Below, piece by piece: positions 35,556 through 45,360 of a DNA stretch of 64,000 bases. Below the pieces are notes generated by a model that was not told where the DNA came from, made no database searches, and worked only from the letters and a program-made list of their open reading frames with translations. This stretch comes from AP-15 sp963703855 (GTDB lineage: Bacteria > Pseudomonadota > Alphaproteobacteria > ATCC43930 > CGMCC-115725). Where the stretch lies: assembly GCA_963703855.1 (NCBI GenBank), contig CAVPFW010000022.1, positions 186,001 to 250,000 of the forward strand, read 5' to 3'. A program made the position numbers and the translations under genes. Positions within the stretch are counted from its first letter, which is position 1; each line of letters starts with the position of its first letter.

Positions 35556-36976
35556 ATTGCTGCTCCCGCGCGCCGTGCATGGGCGCGAATGAACCGTCTC
35601 ACCGTACCGAGATCGTTCGGCAATACCGCCATCCGCTCGCGCTTCTCGAACAGCTCGCCGAGCGCCGGCGGCAGCGCCGGGCGGATGCCGGTCGCGCGCT
35701 CGACCGCGTCGGGAAACTTGGCCGGGTGCGCGGTGGCGAGCGCCACCATCGGCGCCGGGTCCGCCTGCATGCCGAGCGCGGCGCGGGCGGCGGCGACCGC
35801 GACCGCGGTATGCGGGTCGATCAGGGTTCCCGACCGGGCATGGGTCTCGGCGATGGTCTGCATCGTCAGAGTGTCGTCGACTTTGTGGGCGGAAAACAAG
35901 TCGCGTGCCGTGCGCCATGCCTGCTCGTCCGCCGGCAGGCTGCCGCCGCGGCGAAACCGCTGCATCGAATTGGCGACCGCGGCGCCGTTGCCGGCTTTGA
36001 ATTCGAACAGCAGGCGCTCGAAATTGCTCGACACCTGGATGTCCATGCTCGGGCTCAGGCTCGGCTCGACCGCGGCGATCGCCATCTCGCCGCTCGCCAA
36101 ATAGCGCGCGAGGATATCGTTGCGGTTGGTGCCGATGACCAGCCGCGCGACCGGCAATCCCATCCGGCGGGCGACGTGCCCGGCATAGACATTGCCGAAA
36201 TTTCCGGTGGGCACACTGAACGACAAGGGCCGCGCCGGGGCGCCGAGGGCCGCGCCGGCGGCAAAATAATACACGGTCTGCGCGGCGATGCGGGCCCAGT
36301 TGATCGAGTTGACGGCGGCGAGGTTCAGCCCGCGGCGCAGCTCGGCATCGGCAAACAGCGCTTTGACCAGGTCCTGGCAGTCGTCAAACGTGCCCTCGAC
36401 CGCGAGCGCGTGGACGTTGGCCGAATCGACCGTGGTCATCTGGCGCCGCTGCGCCTCGGATATGCGGCGGTGCGGGTAGAGGACGAAGACGTCGATCGCC
36501 TCGCGGTCGCGGCAGGCCTCGATCGCGGCCGAGCCGGTATCGCCCGAGGTGGCGCCGATGATCGTCACCCGCTCGTGCCGGCGCGCCAGCACCGCGTCGA
36601 ACAGCCGGCCGACGAGCTGCAACGCCAAATCCTTGAAGGCCAGGGTCGGCCCGTGAAACAGCTCCATGAGCCACAGCCCCTCGTCGAGCTGCACCAGCGG
36701 CGCCACCGCGGCATGACTGAACCCGCGATAGGCCTGGTCCGCGATCGATCGCAGCTCGGCCGCGGAAAACGCGTCGCCGGCGAACAGCCCCATGATGCGC
36801 GCGGCAAGCTCGGCATAGGGCTGGCCGGCAAACGAGCGCAGCTGCTCGGGGCCGATCGCGGGCAGATGGTCCGGCACATAGAGCCCGCCATCCTCGGCAA
36901 GGCCGGCCAGCAGCACGGCCTCAAAGGAGAGGGTGCGGGGTTGCGGCCGGGGGTCGCGGGTGCTCAGGTATCGCAC
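35552..36976 (-). CDS. thrC: Threonine synthase
   Basis: ThrC converts O-phosphohomoserine to threonine with PLP. The 474-residue product starts MRYLSTRDP, has GGLYVPD, the PLP lysine Lys115 in HGPTLAFKDLALQ, the phosphate loop GATSGDTGSAAIEA, VPTGNFGNVYAGHVA and DIQVSSNFERLLFE. This is the long-form enzyme typical of proteobacteria and fungi. It leads an operon with the M16 peptidase and a GNAT gene and is divergent from the cyclase gene across about 190 bases. Confidence 0.95.
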   Translation of the reverse strand: MRYLSTRDPRPQPRTLSFEAVLLAGLAEDGGLYVPDHLPAIGPEQLRSFAGQPYAELAARIMGLFAGDAFSAAELRSIADQAYRGFSHAAVAPLVQLDEGLWLMELFHGPTLAFKDLALQLVGRLFDAVLARRHERVTIIGATSGDTGSAAIEACRDREAIDVFVLYPHRRISEAQRRQMTTVDSANVHALAVEGTFDDCQDLVKALFADAELRRGLNLAAVNSINWARIAAQTVYYFAAGAALGAPARPLSFSVPTGNFGNVYAGHVARRMGLPVARLVIGTNRNDILARYLASGEMAIAAVEPSLSPSMDIQVSSNFERLLFEFKAGNGAAVANSMQRFRRGGSLPADEQAWRTARDLFSAHKVDDTLTMQTIAETHARSGTLIDPHTAVAVAAARAALGMQADPAPMVALATAHPAKFPDAVERATGIRPALPPALGELFEKRERMAVLPNDLGTVRRFIRAHARRAGAAI

Positions 36977-37168
36977 GAAATCGGGTCCGGTCAGGTCGCG
37001 CCGAACCTATCCCCCCGCCCCCGCCGCCGCAACCCGGCGCGGTCACGCGCATCGACGCTGCTCGGAAAGCCCGTTTCCTCATGCCGATGTTCGGCGGACA
37101 ATCGAGAATGGCGGATGACAACTTAACCAAATCTTGCTAAACTAGGGGTTGCCGATTTCTCAAAACCG

Positions 37169-39104
37169 GTGATCGGCGTGGAACAGACCGACCTGAAGCG
37201 CAGATTGACCGCCGTCCTGCTGGCGGACGTGGTCGGCTACAGCCGACTGATGAACGTCGATGAAGAAGGCACCCACCGTCGCCTCGCCGACCACGTAAAG
37301 CTCTTGATCGAACCGGCTGTGGCCCAGCACCGCGGCCGGCCGGTGCGCAGCATGGGCGACGGGATGCTGGTCGAGTTCGACAGCGCCGTCGACGCGGTCC
37401 GTTGCGGGGTCGAGATCCAGCGCGGCCTGAGCGCGCGCGAGGCCGCCGTCGATGCCCGCCTCCGAATACAACTGCGCATCGGCATCAACACCGGCGACGT
37501 TATCGTCGACCACCGCGACATCTACGGCAACAGCATCAACATCGCCGCCCGCCTCGAAGGCTCTGGCCGAACCCGGCCAAATCTACGTTACGCGCGGTGT
37601 CCGCGATCAACTGCGCGGGTATCCCAATCTGTCGTTCGAGGACAAGGGCGAACGCCGCGTCAAGAACATCGACCGCCCGATCCGCGTGTTTCGCGTCGAG
37701 TACGATCAGCCGGCGCAACCCCGCGGTCTGTCGCGAGGCGCCGCCGCTTCCGTTCGCCGGCTTCGCCGCTGGGCGTTCCATCCGCGCCCGCGCTCGGCGA
37801 TCCTGGTCGGCGCCCTCGTGGCGATAGCGGCCATCCTCGCGGTCGCGGCTCCGCCCTTTTGGCGCAACAGCCCGCCGCTTCCGCCGCGCGCCTCGATCGT
37901 CGTCCTGCCGTTCAACAGCTTCAGCGACGATCCCGGGCAGGGTTACTTTGCCGACGCGATCACCGATGACCTGACCACCGATGTGTCTCGCCTGCCGGGG
38001 ACCTTTGTGATCGCGCGCGGCACCGCCTTCACCTTTAAGGGGCGATCGGTCGACGCGCGCCAGATTGGCAGGGAATGCGGCGTTCGCTATCTCTTGGAAG
38101 GGAGCATCAGGCGGGTCGGGACCAAGGTCGAGACCAACGTGCAGCTGATCGACGCGCGTTCGGGCGGCCATGTCTGGGCCGACCGCTTTAACACCGACGT
38201 ATCCGACCTGTTCGCGCTGCAGGCCGCGGTCACCGGACGGATCGCGGCTTCGCTCGATATTCAGCTGGTCAAGGCCGAGGGTCGACGCACGCTCGAAGAC
38301 CCGACGGCAAACCCCGACGCGGTCGATCTTCGGTTGCGGGCGATGGGCATCTATATCAGCTCGATCACCCCCGAGCACACCCTCGCCGCGCGCCGGCTTC
38401 TCGAGCAGTCGGTGCAGCTCGATCCCCGTTCGGCCGAATCCTGGGGCTGGCTCGCCGACCTCTTGGTTTCCGACTATTTGAACCGCTGGAACGGCGCCGG
38501 CAAGGATCAGCTCGATCAGGCCGACGAAGCGGTGCATCAGGCGCTGGCGATCGATCCGGACCTTGCTCTTGCGCATTTTGTGAAAGGCTTCGTTTATCGC
38601 GCCCGGGGTGAGAATGCGGCGGCGCTGGACGCCTTCAGCCAAGCCCTCAAGCTCAACCCGAATTTCACCCGCGCCTACGCGCAAAAAGCGAACGAGCTGA
38701 TCAATGTCGGCCGGCCGGCGGAAGCCCCCCCGCTCGTGATAAAGGCGATCGAGCTCAGCCCGCTCGACCCGTCGCTCGGCGTGTTCTATTGGATTCTCGG
38801 ACGCGCGTATTTTTTTGCGGAAAGTTACCCCGCTGCAATACCGTGGCTGCGAAAGTCAATCGAGGCGCGGCCAAACCTTTGGTATAATCGGTTATACTTG
38901 GTAAGCGCGTACGCTCTTACCGGAGATGAAGATGACGCGAAAAAAGTATTAAGAGAATTTAATGGAAAGCCCAATTTCAGCGGGTACACCCTTGCACTTG
39001 TGGATTCGTCAGAGCAAGCGAACCCAAACGGTAATGCCGTCGTTGTCGAAGGCCGTCGTAAATTCCACCAAGGCCTGCTCAAAGCCGGCATGGCCGAACG
39101 TTAA
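37169..39104 (+). CDS. Class III adenylate cyclase fused to TolB-like and TPR domains, frameshifted
   Basis: The first frame gives a class III cyclase domain (LLADVVGYSRLM, SMGDGMLVEFDS, NSINIAARLE); the second continues ALAEPGQIYVTRGVRDQL and NIDRPIRVFRVEY, then a membrane helix (about 210-230), a TolB/FlgO-like domain (ASIVVLPFNSFSDDPGQGYFADAI, LLEGSIRRVGTKVETNVQLIDARSG in part) and TPR repeats. One extra base near 37555-37560 (CTCGAAGGCTCTGG) separates them. Corrected, the protein is 644 residues with the architecture common in rhizobia. The cyclase would make cAMP on the cytoplasmic side. If the shift is real, the cyclase domain is cut before its last strand. Confidence 0.83.
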
Positions 39105-39318
39105 ACCCAACGGAACTTCGTTGACGAACCTGGCCCTCGCATGGTTGAATGGCGTTCGCCGGGATCGAAAAGCTGTTCGTTGCGGGTTGGGCAAAAGAGA
39201 TCGGCCATCGCCTCGGCCAGGAGGTTACGGGGAGCAGGATCGCGTCGAAGCGAGTACCTGCAAAGACCGCAGCTCTTTTAGCGTGATCTGTGCCAGTGCG
39301 GAGGGGAGGTGTCCTGTT

Positions 39319-40114
39319 ATGAGCGAGCAACCAACAGATGCTGGTTCAGCCGACCTTGTATCCCGCGTTAAAAAGCTTTACGGTGCTGCACTTTTCCCGA
39401 GCCGACTGACCCCCGAAGATACTCTTGCCATCCGAGCCGCGGCATTGAGCGTATCGGCTGACGTGCTGGTATCGGACTATCTGAACCGGTGGAACAACGC
39501 TGGAGCGCCTGAGCTTGCCCAAGCGGAACAGGCGGTCAACGAGGCGTTGAATATCGATCCAGGGATTCCCCTGGCGCATTACGCGGATGCATTCATTCAC
39601 CGCGCAAAAGGCGAACATCAAGCGGCCTCGGACGCCTTTGACCGCGCTATCACGCACGACCCTGATTTCGCTCGCGCTTACGCTCAAAAGGGCGCCGAGC
39701 AGATCAATCTCGGTTACCCGGAGCGGGCTCAGGAACTGGTTGAGACGGCGATACGGCTCAGCCCACAAGACTCATCGCTGGGCGTGTTCCATTGGATCCT
39801 CGGCCGCGCACGGTTTTTTGCCGGGCAATATCCCGAGGCGATCCCGCACCTGATAAAATCGATCGAGTTCGCGTCCCAACCTTTGGTACAACCGCCTGTA
39901 CTTGGCAAGCGCATATGCGCTGACCAACGATAAGGACAACGCGGCAAAAATTCTTGGCGATTTTCAAAATTATCCTTTGTTCAGTGATCGGCGATTTACA
40001 GTTGCGACCGTTAGTGAATACGAAGACGCCAACCCCAGTCACAACCCTGTCGTGATTTCAGCTCGACGAAAATTTCACCAAGGCCTGGTCGACGCTGGAA
40101 TGCCGGAAGAGTAA
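39319..40114 (+). CDS. TPR protein, partial paralogue of the preceding cyclase, frameshifted
   Basis: The frame begins MSEQPTDAGSADLV after GGGGAGG and matches the carboxy-terminal TPR half of the cyclase gene just upstream: VSDYLNRWN, AYAQKG, SLGVFHWILGRA, and, in the next frame, NRLYLASAYAL to RRKFHQGLVDAGM. One extra base at 39868-39869 (GAGTTCGCG) breaks it after KSIE; correcting gives about 264 residues. No cyclase or membrane segment is present. It is a partial tandem duplicate, possibly a soluble TPR partner of the cyclase. The 214 bases before it show nothing else. Confidence 0.75.
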
Positions 40115-40184
40115 TTCAATCGCGATAAAGCACCTTGAGCAATCACCGACACATATCGGGAAGATGACTGAACAGGAGGATTAC

Positions 40185-40415
40185 ATGAGCGAACATCAAG
40201 TCGGCAATCCTCGGGCAGTCGAGCAGTCCGGCAACAGCTCCCGCGCGTCAGCACTACAGAAGCTTGATGCCGGAGGGAATTTCGGACCAACGCCAAGTCT
40301 TGTTGATGATGATCAATGCGGGTGCGCTCGCACCGATGATGGAGAGTGCGGCTGCCTCCGCGTCGAACGTACCGCTGTGCAGAAACTACCCCATAACAAC
40401 GGACGGAGGAGGTAA
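40185..40415 (+). CDS. Small ORF of unknown function with a possible internal frameshift
   Basis: An excellent ribosome site (AGGAGG, five bases before ATG) opens MSEHQVGNPRAVEQSG. Read literally, the 76-residue product has a cysteine-rich tail with CGC in two nearby copies, each after an acidic pair (DDDQCGCAR, DDGECGCLR). But from about 40276 the +1 frame (LMPEGISDQRQVLLMM, NAGALAPMMESAAASAS) has the higher third-position GC, suggesting an extra T in CTTGATG. Both readings are plausible; no family is recognised. It follows the TPR gene by 70 bases. Confidence 0.4.
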   Translation: MSEHQVGNPRAVEQSGNSSRASALQKLDAGGNFGPTPSLVDDDQCGCARTDDGECGCLRVERTAVQKLPHNNGRRR

Positions 40416-40591
40416 GATAGAGGATCGAGGATACGAGTGCAATCCGGGGAAGGCTGCCTTCGCGTCACAAACTCCGAAAGCAAAGAGCACGTTATCAAAC
40501 TTAACGCGGAGCTGCGGCTGCCTCCGTGTTATTTCGGGTCAGATACTCAGGGCACGACCCGAAATGAATTCTGAACGATCAAACATTTACA

Positions 40592-40712
40592 CGTCGTTCC
40601 CGCGAAAGCGGCAATCCAGGGCCGCGGGATGAGCGGTTGCCTCCTGTTCAAGCCAGCGCCTGCCCCTGACCCGAACAGGGGGCAAGCTCTGGACCCCCGC
40701 TTTCCCACGGAA
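40592..40712. repeat. Family B and C palindromic repeats
   Basis: CGTCGTTCCCGCGAAAGCGG and CAATCCAGG are a half unit of family B; the following GCCTGCCCCTGACCCGAACAG and GGGGCAAGCTCTGGACCCCC match the copy inside yejF. The stretch from 40416 to 40997 holds no other recognisable feature. Confidence 0.65.
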
Positions 40713-40997
40713 CAAGCCCGTGGGCTGAAGGCGCGCGGCGCTTCATTTCGGATCAGACGCTCACCAGCCGACAGCGTTTGGAGAGAACCGTGGGATCGCC
40801 TCGAATGCTGGCACGTCGTGCAGCACCGTCCCGGTGCCAGCTCGCGGACGCTTTTTCCGCACCCTGCATTCTCTCACGACCGGCCTGCCAAGCCGCCCCT
40901 GCACCGACTCTGGGGTTGCATTTCGCGGCGGGAACCTGTTCCGTGACGTGAGCGCCCGGGTCGGGCGCCGTCTTCGGTCGGCTGCTCAGAGAGAACC

Positions 40998-41234
40998 ATG
41001 CGGGTGTTGGTCGGGCTCTACCTCGTCATCGGGATCGTGTTGCTGGCGATCGGGTTTCTGCTGCCGGGCCCGTGCCCGAACCGCAACACCGACATCGTCA
41101 GCAACATCGTCTTCGTGCTGACCTGGCCGGTCGGGCTCTATGCCGAGGTCTATCGCGGGCACATGTCGGTCGAGGACTGGCTGCACGCGCAGGCCTGCGA
41201 GGGCGGCAACGGGCTGGGGCCGAAGAAGATCTAA
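40998..41234 (+). CDS. Small membrane protein of unknown function
   Basis: The 78-residue frame has a hydrophobic helix at about 2-24 (VLVGLYLVIGIVLLAIGFLLP) and a second weak one at about 35-47, with a conserved-looking PCPNRN turn between and DWLHAQACEG near the end. AGAGAGAACC precedes the ATG. It converges on hemC, overlapping its stop by four bases. Similar short proteins are annotated as hypothetical in other alphaproteobacteria, as far as I recall. Confidence 0.6.
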   Translation: MRVLVGLYLVIGIVLLAIGFLLPGPCPNRNTDIVSNIVFVLTWPVGLYAEVYRGHMSVEDWLHAQACEGGNGLGPKKI

Positions 41235-42172
41235 GCCCGGCCCAGCCCGAATTGCGGTCCGGCGCCGCGCCGCAATTCCTCCCCGAGCGCCGCGCCGATC
41301 GCGGCGGCGTCGGCCATGTCGCCCGAGCGCCGGGCGCGGATCTCGGCGCTGCCGTCCGGGGTCAGCAGCAAGCCCTCGATCGTCAGCCGGCCGCCGTCTA
41401 TCACAGCGAGCCCGGCGATCGGTGTCCGGCAGGAGCCGTCGAGGACCGCCAGCATCGCGCGCTCGGCGGCGGCGCAGGCGGCACTCACCGGGTCGTCCAG
41501 CGGCGCGAGAAGCCGCCGCACCCGGTCGTCCCCGGCGCGGCATTCGATCGCGAGCGCACCCTGCCCGACCGCCGGCAGCATGATTTCGGGCGGCAGGATC
41601 TCGCGCGCCAGATGCGCCAGCCCGAGCCGTTCGAGACCGCACAGCGCCAGCAGGGTGGCGTCGACCTCGCCCATTTCGAGCTTGCGGATGCGGGTATCGG
41701 CGTTGCCGCGGAACGGCACGACCCGGAGATCGGGGCGCCGCCGCAGCAGCTGCGCCTGGCGCCGCAACGAGGCGGTGCCGACGACCGCACCTTTCGGGAG
41801 CGCCGCCAGGCTCGCCGCTCGCGGCGACAGGAACGCGTCGCGCGGGTCGTCGCGCGGCAAGACGCAGGCGATCTCGACCCCGTCCGGGAGCCGGGTCTCG
41901 AGGTCCTTCAGCGAATGCACCGCGAGATCGATACGCCCGCCGATCAATGCCTCGTCGATCTCCTTGGCGAACAGCCCTTTGCCGCCGATCTCGGCCAGCC
42001 GCCGGTCCTGCACCCGGTCGCCGGTGGTGCGGATGGCGACGATCTCGACCGCGTCCTCCCCGGCGAGCTCGGGATGGACGGCCAGCAGGCGGTCGCGCAC
42101 GAGCCCGGTCTGGCGCAGCGCCATCGGGCTGCCGCGGGTCCCGATGCGCAAAGGGCGAGGCGGCGAGGACAA
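41231..42172 (-). CDS. hemC: Hydroxymethylbilane synthase (porphobilinogen deaminase)
   Basis: HemC polymerises four porphobilinogens in heme synthesis. The product has LRIGTRGSPMALRQT, TTGDRV, GGKGLFAKEIDEALI, AVHSLKDLETRLP, GTASLRRQAQLL and FRGNADTRIRKL, and the dipyrromethane-carrying Cys (about 248) in GSCRTPIAG. No ATG is suitably placed; the TTG at 42172 has GGGAG eight bases upstream and yields 313 residues, the usual length. The GTG at 42181 is an alternative. It is divergent from the helicase gene. Confidence 0.95.
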   Translation of the reverse strand: MSSPPRPLRIGTRGSPMALRQTGLVRDRLLAVHPELAGEDAVEIVAIRTTGDRVQDRRLAEIGGKGLFAKEIDEALIGGRIDLAVHSLKDLETRLPDGVEIACVLPRDDPRDAFLSPRAASLAALPKGAVVGTASLRRQAQLLRRRPDLRVVPFRGNADTRIRKLEMGEVDATLLALCGLERLGLAHLAREILPPEIMLPAVGQGALAIECRAGDDRVRRLLAPLDDPVSAACAAAERAMLAVLDGSCRTPIAGLAVIDGGRLTIEGLLLTPDGSAEIRARRSGDMADAAAIGAALGEELRRGAGPQFGLGRA

Positions 42173-42351
42173 TCCGGTCACTCCCTGTTCTAACCGGGCT
42201 CGTTCCGCGCTCCAATGCCCTTTGCCGGCCGCCGCCGGCTCATCGGCGATTTGCCGGGCAGGCATGCCGACGAAAATCGGATCAGGGGCTTGGAACGCAC
42301 CGCCGACGCCACCCTGCATATGCGCGGCCTCTTTGCTGTATCATCCGCTCC

Positions 42352-44613
42352 ATGCCCGATCCCGCTGTTGTCCTGCACCCTTCGACCGACGCGGCCCCCT
42401 ACCTCGCCGCCCTCAACGACGCGCAGCTTCGCGCGGTCGAGGCGGTCGACGGCCCGGTGCTGGTGCTGGCCGGCGCCGGCACCGGCAAGACCCGGGTGCT
42501 GACCGCAAGGCTCGCCCATATCCTCGCCACCGGGCGCGCGTTTCCGTCCGAGCTGCTCGCCGTCACCTTCACCAACAAGGCGGCGCGCGAGATGCGCGCG
42601 CGGCTCGAGGCGATCATCGGCCATGCCGCCGACGGCGTCTGGCTCGGCACCTTTCACGCGATCGCCGCGCGCATCCTGCGCCGCCACGCCGAGGCGGTCG
42701 GGCTCAAATCGAGCTTTACCATCCTCGACAGCGACGACCAGGTGCGCCTCTTAAAGCAGATCCTGCAGGCCGAAGACATCGACGAGCGGCGCTGGCCGGC
42801 GCGAATCCTGCTTGCGATCATCCAGCGCTGGAAGGACCGCGGCCTCGGCCCCGACAAGGTCTCGCGCGCCGACGCCGACAGCTTTGCCGACGGCCGCGCG
42901 ATCATGCTTTACGAGCGCTACCAGGAGCGCCTCCAGACCGTCAACGCCGTCGATTTCGGCGACCTCTTGCTGCACAATCTGGCGATCTTCACCGCCAATC
43001 CCGACATTCTCGCCGACTATCACCGGCGCTTTCGCTATGTGCTGGTCGACGAGTACCAGGACACCAACGTCGCCCAGTATCTGTGGCTGCGGCTCTTGGC
43101 CCAGGCCCGGCGCAATCTGTGCTGCGTCGGCGACGACGACCAGTCGATCTACAGTTGGCGCGGCGCCGAGATCGGCAACATCCTGCGCTTCGAGAGCGAT
43201 TTTCCGGGTGCCACGATCATCCGGCTCGAAGAGAACTACCGTTCTACGTCGCGCATCCTCGGCGCTGCGGCCGGGATGATCGCGCACAACCGCGGCCGGC
43301 TCGGCAAGACCTTGTGGACCCAGGCCGGCGACGGCGACAAGGTGATCGTCCGTGCGCTGTGGGACGCCGAGGAGGAGGCGCGCTGGGTCGGCGACGAGAT
43401 CGAGGCGTTGCAGCGCAAGGGCCACGCGCTCAGCGAGATCGCGATCCTGGTCCGCGCCGGTTTCCAGACCCGCGAGTTCGAAGAGCGGTTTATCGCCCTG
43501 GCCTTGCCCTATCGCGTGATCGGCGGCCCGCGTTTTTATGAGCGCCAGGAAATCCGCGATGCGCTCGCCTATCTGCGGCTGGTCAACCAGCCGGCCGACG
43601 ATCTCGCCTTCGAGCGCATTCTCAACACGCCGCGCCGCGGCGTCGGCAGCGCCACCGTGCAGCAGCTCCACACCCTGGCGCGCGCCGACCATCTGCCGTT
43701 GGTCGAAGCCGCGCGGGTATTGATCGCCGGCGACCGGCTGCGGCCCGCCGCGCGCAACGCGCTGGCCGCTTTCATCTCCGCGCTCGACCGCTGGCGCGAG
43801 CAGGCCGGGCGGGTCACGCACACCGACCTGGTGCAGGCCGTGCTCGACGAATCGGGCTACACCCAGATGTGGCAGGCCGAGCGCTCGCCCGACGCCGCCG
43901 GACGCCTCGAAAACCTCAAGGAATTGGTGGTCGCGATGGCCGAGTTCGAGAACCTCGGCGGGTTTCTCGAGCATGTCAGCCTGGTCATGGACAATGCCGC
44001 CGATTCGGCCGGCGACATGGTCAATCTGATGACCCTGCACAGCGCCAAGGGGCTCGAATTCGACACCGTGTTTCTGCCCGGCTGGGAGGACGGGCTGTTC
44101 CCGAACCAGCGCGCGATGGAGGAGAACGGGCTCGCCGCCCTCGAAGAGGAGCGCCGCCTCGCCTATGTCGGGCTGACCCGCGCGCGCCATCGCGGCTATG
44201 TCTCGTTCGCCGCCAACCGCCGCATCCACGGCCAATGGCAGAGTGCGATGCGCTCGCGCTTTGTCGACGAGCTGCCGTCGGAGCATATCGAGATCGTCGC
44301 CGAGCTCGGCCTGCAGCCGGGCGCCGCCCGCGATGCCGCCTACGCCGGCGGATGGGGCGGGGTCGACCTGCGGAGCACCGCTGCGGCGAGCCCGTGGGCC
44401 GAACGCCGCCGGCCGGTGCTGATCGAAGCCGGCCCGGTCCCGCGCCGCGGCGCCGAGATCCGCCGGGTCGGCGGGTTCAAGGTCGGCGACCGCGTCTTCC
44501 ACCAGAAATTCGGCTACGGCGCCGTCACCGCGGTCGAGGACAACAAGCTCGCCATCCGTTTCGAGCACGCCGGCGACAAAAAAGTCATGGACGCCTACGT
44601 CGAGCGCGCCTGA
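42352..44613 (+). CDS. UvrD/PcrA-type DNA helicase
   Basis: The 753-residue superfamily 1A helicase has Walker A GAGTGKT (Lys46), GTFHAIAARILR, Walker B VLVDEYQDTN, DDDQSIYSWRGAEIGNIL, LEENYRSTSRIL, VNLMTLHSAKGLEFDTVF and the YVGLTRAR motif. The carboxy terminus ends with the Tudor-like FKVGDRVFHQKFGYGAVTAV module seen in PcrA and UvrD that contacts RNA polymerase. It acts in nucleotide-excision and mismatch repair or in clearing replication blocks. The long open frame upstream is antisense to hemC; the ATG at 42352 gives the family start. Confidence 0.94.
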   Translation: MPDPAVVLHPSTDAAPYLAALNDAQLRAVEAVDGPVLVLAGAGTGKTRVLTARLAHILATGRAFPSELLAVTFTNKAAREMRARLEAIIGHAADGVWLGTFHAIAARILRRHAEAVGLKSSFTILDSDDQVRLLKQILQAEDIDERRWPARILLAIIQRWKDRGLGPDKVSRADADSFADGRAIMLYERYQERLQTVNAVDFGDLLLHNLAIFTANPDILADYHRRFRYVLVDEYQDTNVAQYLWLRLLAQARRNLCCVGDDDQSIYSWRGAEIGNILRFESDFPGATIIRLEENYRSTSRILGAAAGMIAHNRGRLGKTLWTQAGDGDKVIVRALWDAEEEARWVGDEIEALQRKGHALSEIAILVRAGFQTREFEERFIALALPYRVIGGPRFYERQEIRDALAYLRLVNQPADDLAFERILNTPRRGVGSATVQQLHTLARADHLPLVEAARVLIAGDRLRPAARNALAAFISALDRWREQAGRVTHTDLVQAVLDESGYTQMWQAERSPDAAGRLENLKELVVAMAEFENLGGFLEHVSLVMDNAADSAGDMVNLMTLHSAKGLEFDTVFLPGWEDGLFPNQRAMEENGLAALEEERRLAYVGLTRARHRGYVSFAANRRIHGQWQSAMRSRFVDELPSEHIEIVAELGLQPGAARDAAYAGGWGGVDLRSTAAASPWAERRRPVLIEAGPVPRRGAEIRRVGGFKVGDRVFHQKFGYGAVTAVEDNKLAIRFEHAGDKKVMDAYVERA

Positions 44614-44659
44614 GCACCGGCCCGATGCCGGGGATAAGCCCGGCTGCTACGGCCCAGAC

Positions 44660-44760
44660 GTAGGGCGGATGCAATCCGCCTCCGTCGCGTGCGTGCCGCG
44701 CAATTCGGCAACGGCCAAGACGGCGGATTGCATCTGCTCTACGCTTGCTCACCTCGGGCG
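44660..44760. repeat. Palindromic repeat, family D
   Basis: GTAGGGCGGATGCAATCCGCC at the left and GGCGGATTGCATCTGCTCTACG at the right are inverted copies around GCGTGCGTGCCGCGCAATTCGG. The same unit with the same inner sequence recurs at 45424-45575. Confidence 0.8.
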
Positions 44761-45051
44761 GCGGGGCATGTTCTCCCGCAGCACCTGATTGATGCGCGCC
44801 TGCCAGCCGCTCCCCTCCTGGCGGAATGCCTCCAGCACGTCCGGGTCGAGCCGCAGCGTCTGGTTGACCTTCCTGTCTGCCTTCTGCGGCCTGCCACGGC
44901 TGCGACGCATCAACTCCTGCGTCGCCCTTTCGCCAATAAATTCTGGCAGCACTTCCGCCGCAGACCGCGCCCTGGCAAAATCTTCCTTCGTCCATTCGGG
45001 ATTGTCTTCGTCGGGGCGCGAGGCCCGGTCATTCGGTGTCTTTTTTGCCAT
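44749..45051 (-). CDS. brnA: BrnA-type antitoxin
   Basis: The 100-residue protein has an acidic linker (DEDNPEWTKEDFARARSAAEVLP) that wraps the toxin and a carboxy-terminal ribbon-helix-helix (KVNQTLRLDPDVLEAFR, GWQARINQVLRENM). It follows brnT and overlaps it by 23 bases, the classic order of this type II system. BrnA dimerises, neutralises BrnT and represses the operon. Its end reaches into a family D repeat. Confidence 0.9.
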   Translation of the reverse strand: MAKKTPNDRASRPDEDNPEWTKEDFARARSAAEVLPEFIGERATQELMRRSRGRPQKADRKVNQTLRLDPDVLEAFRQEGSGWQARINQVLRENMPRRPR

Positions 45052-45304
45052 GCCGTTTTACCTCTCGTTTGTTTGCCTTGCGGAAGCTGATGACGTGCAA
45101 ATCCTCGCCGCGAGGCGTCACAACTGCCGCATGTAGACGGCCATCGAGGCGCGCCATCACGAGCAAGCGCGTCTCGCCGTAATCGCGTCGGGTATCCTCC
45201 GCAATCATCGCCGTGTCCCAATCGAGCTCAACCACCCGCTCGAATGACAGCCCGCGCTCGGTAATGTTCTTGGCATTCTTCTCAGGGTCGAACGTAACAG
45301 CCAT
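45029..45304 (-). CDS. brnT: BrnT-type toxin (RelE-fold ribonuclease)
   Basis: The 91-residue protein opens VTFDPEKNAKNITERGLSFERVVELDWD and ends RGEDLHVISFRKANKREVKRH, the BrnT hallmarks including the catalytic basic residues and the terminal helix. BrnT cuts RNA and blocks translation under stress until BrnA binds it. The gene appears intact. A promoter with an inverted repeat lies directly upstream. Confidence 0.92.
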   Translation of the reverse strand: MAVTFDPEKNAKNITERGLSFERVVELDWDTAMIAEDTRRDYGETRLLVMARLDGRLHAAVVTPRGEDLHVISFRKANKREVKRHGKKDTE

Positions 45305-45311
45305 ATGGGAA

Positions 45312-45360
45312 TACGCTACAGCAGAAAACCGGGGCCGTCAATGATATTCGCTGTAGCGTA
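45312..45360 (-). promoter_or_regulatory. brnTA promoter with flanking 11-base inverted repeat (operator)
   Basis: The arms TACGCTACAGC (45312-45322) and GCTGTAGCGTA (45350-45360) are perfect inverted repeats 27 bases apart. On the minus strand a -35 TTGACG (45336-45341) and a -10 TAGCGT (45313-45318) are separated by exactly 17 bases; one arm covers the -10, the other lies just upstream of the -35. The brnT ATG follows eight bases after the near arm. This is what an autoregulated BrnA operator should look like. Confidence 0.72.

Noticed and set aside
34434..36104. 556-codon plus-strand ORF across the M16 peptidase and thrC
   Set aside because: It spans two clear minus-strand genes and resembles no family.
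42751..44568. 605-codon minus-strand ORF antisense to the helicase
   Set aside because: Shadow of the helicase gene without motifs or ribosome site.
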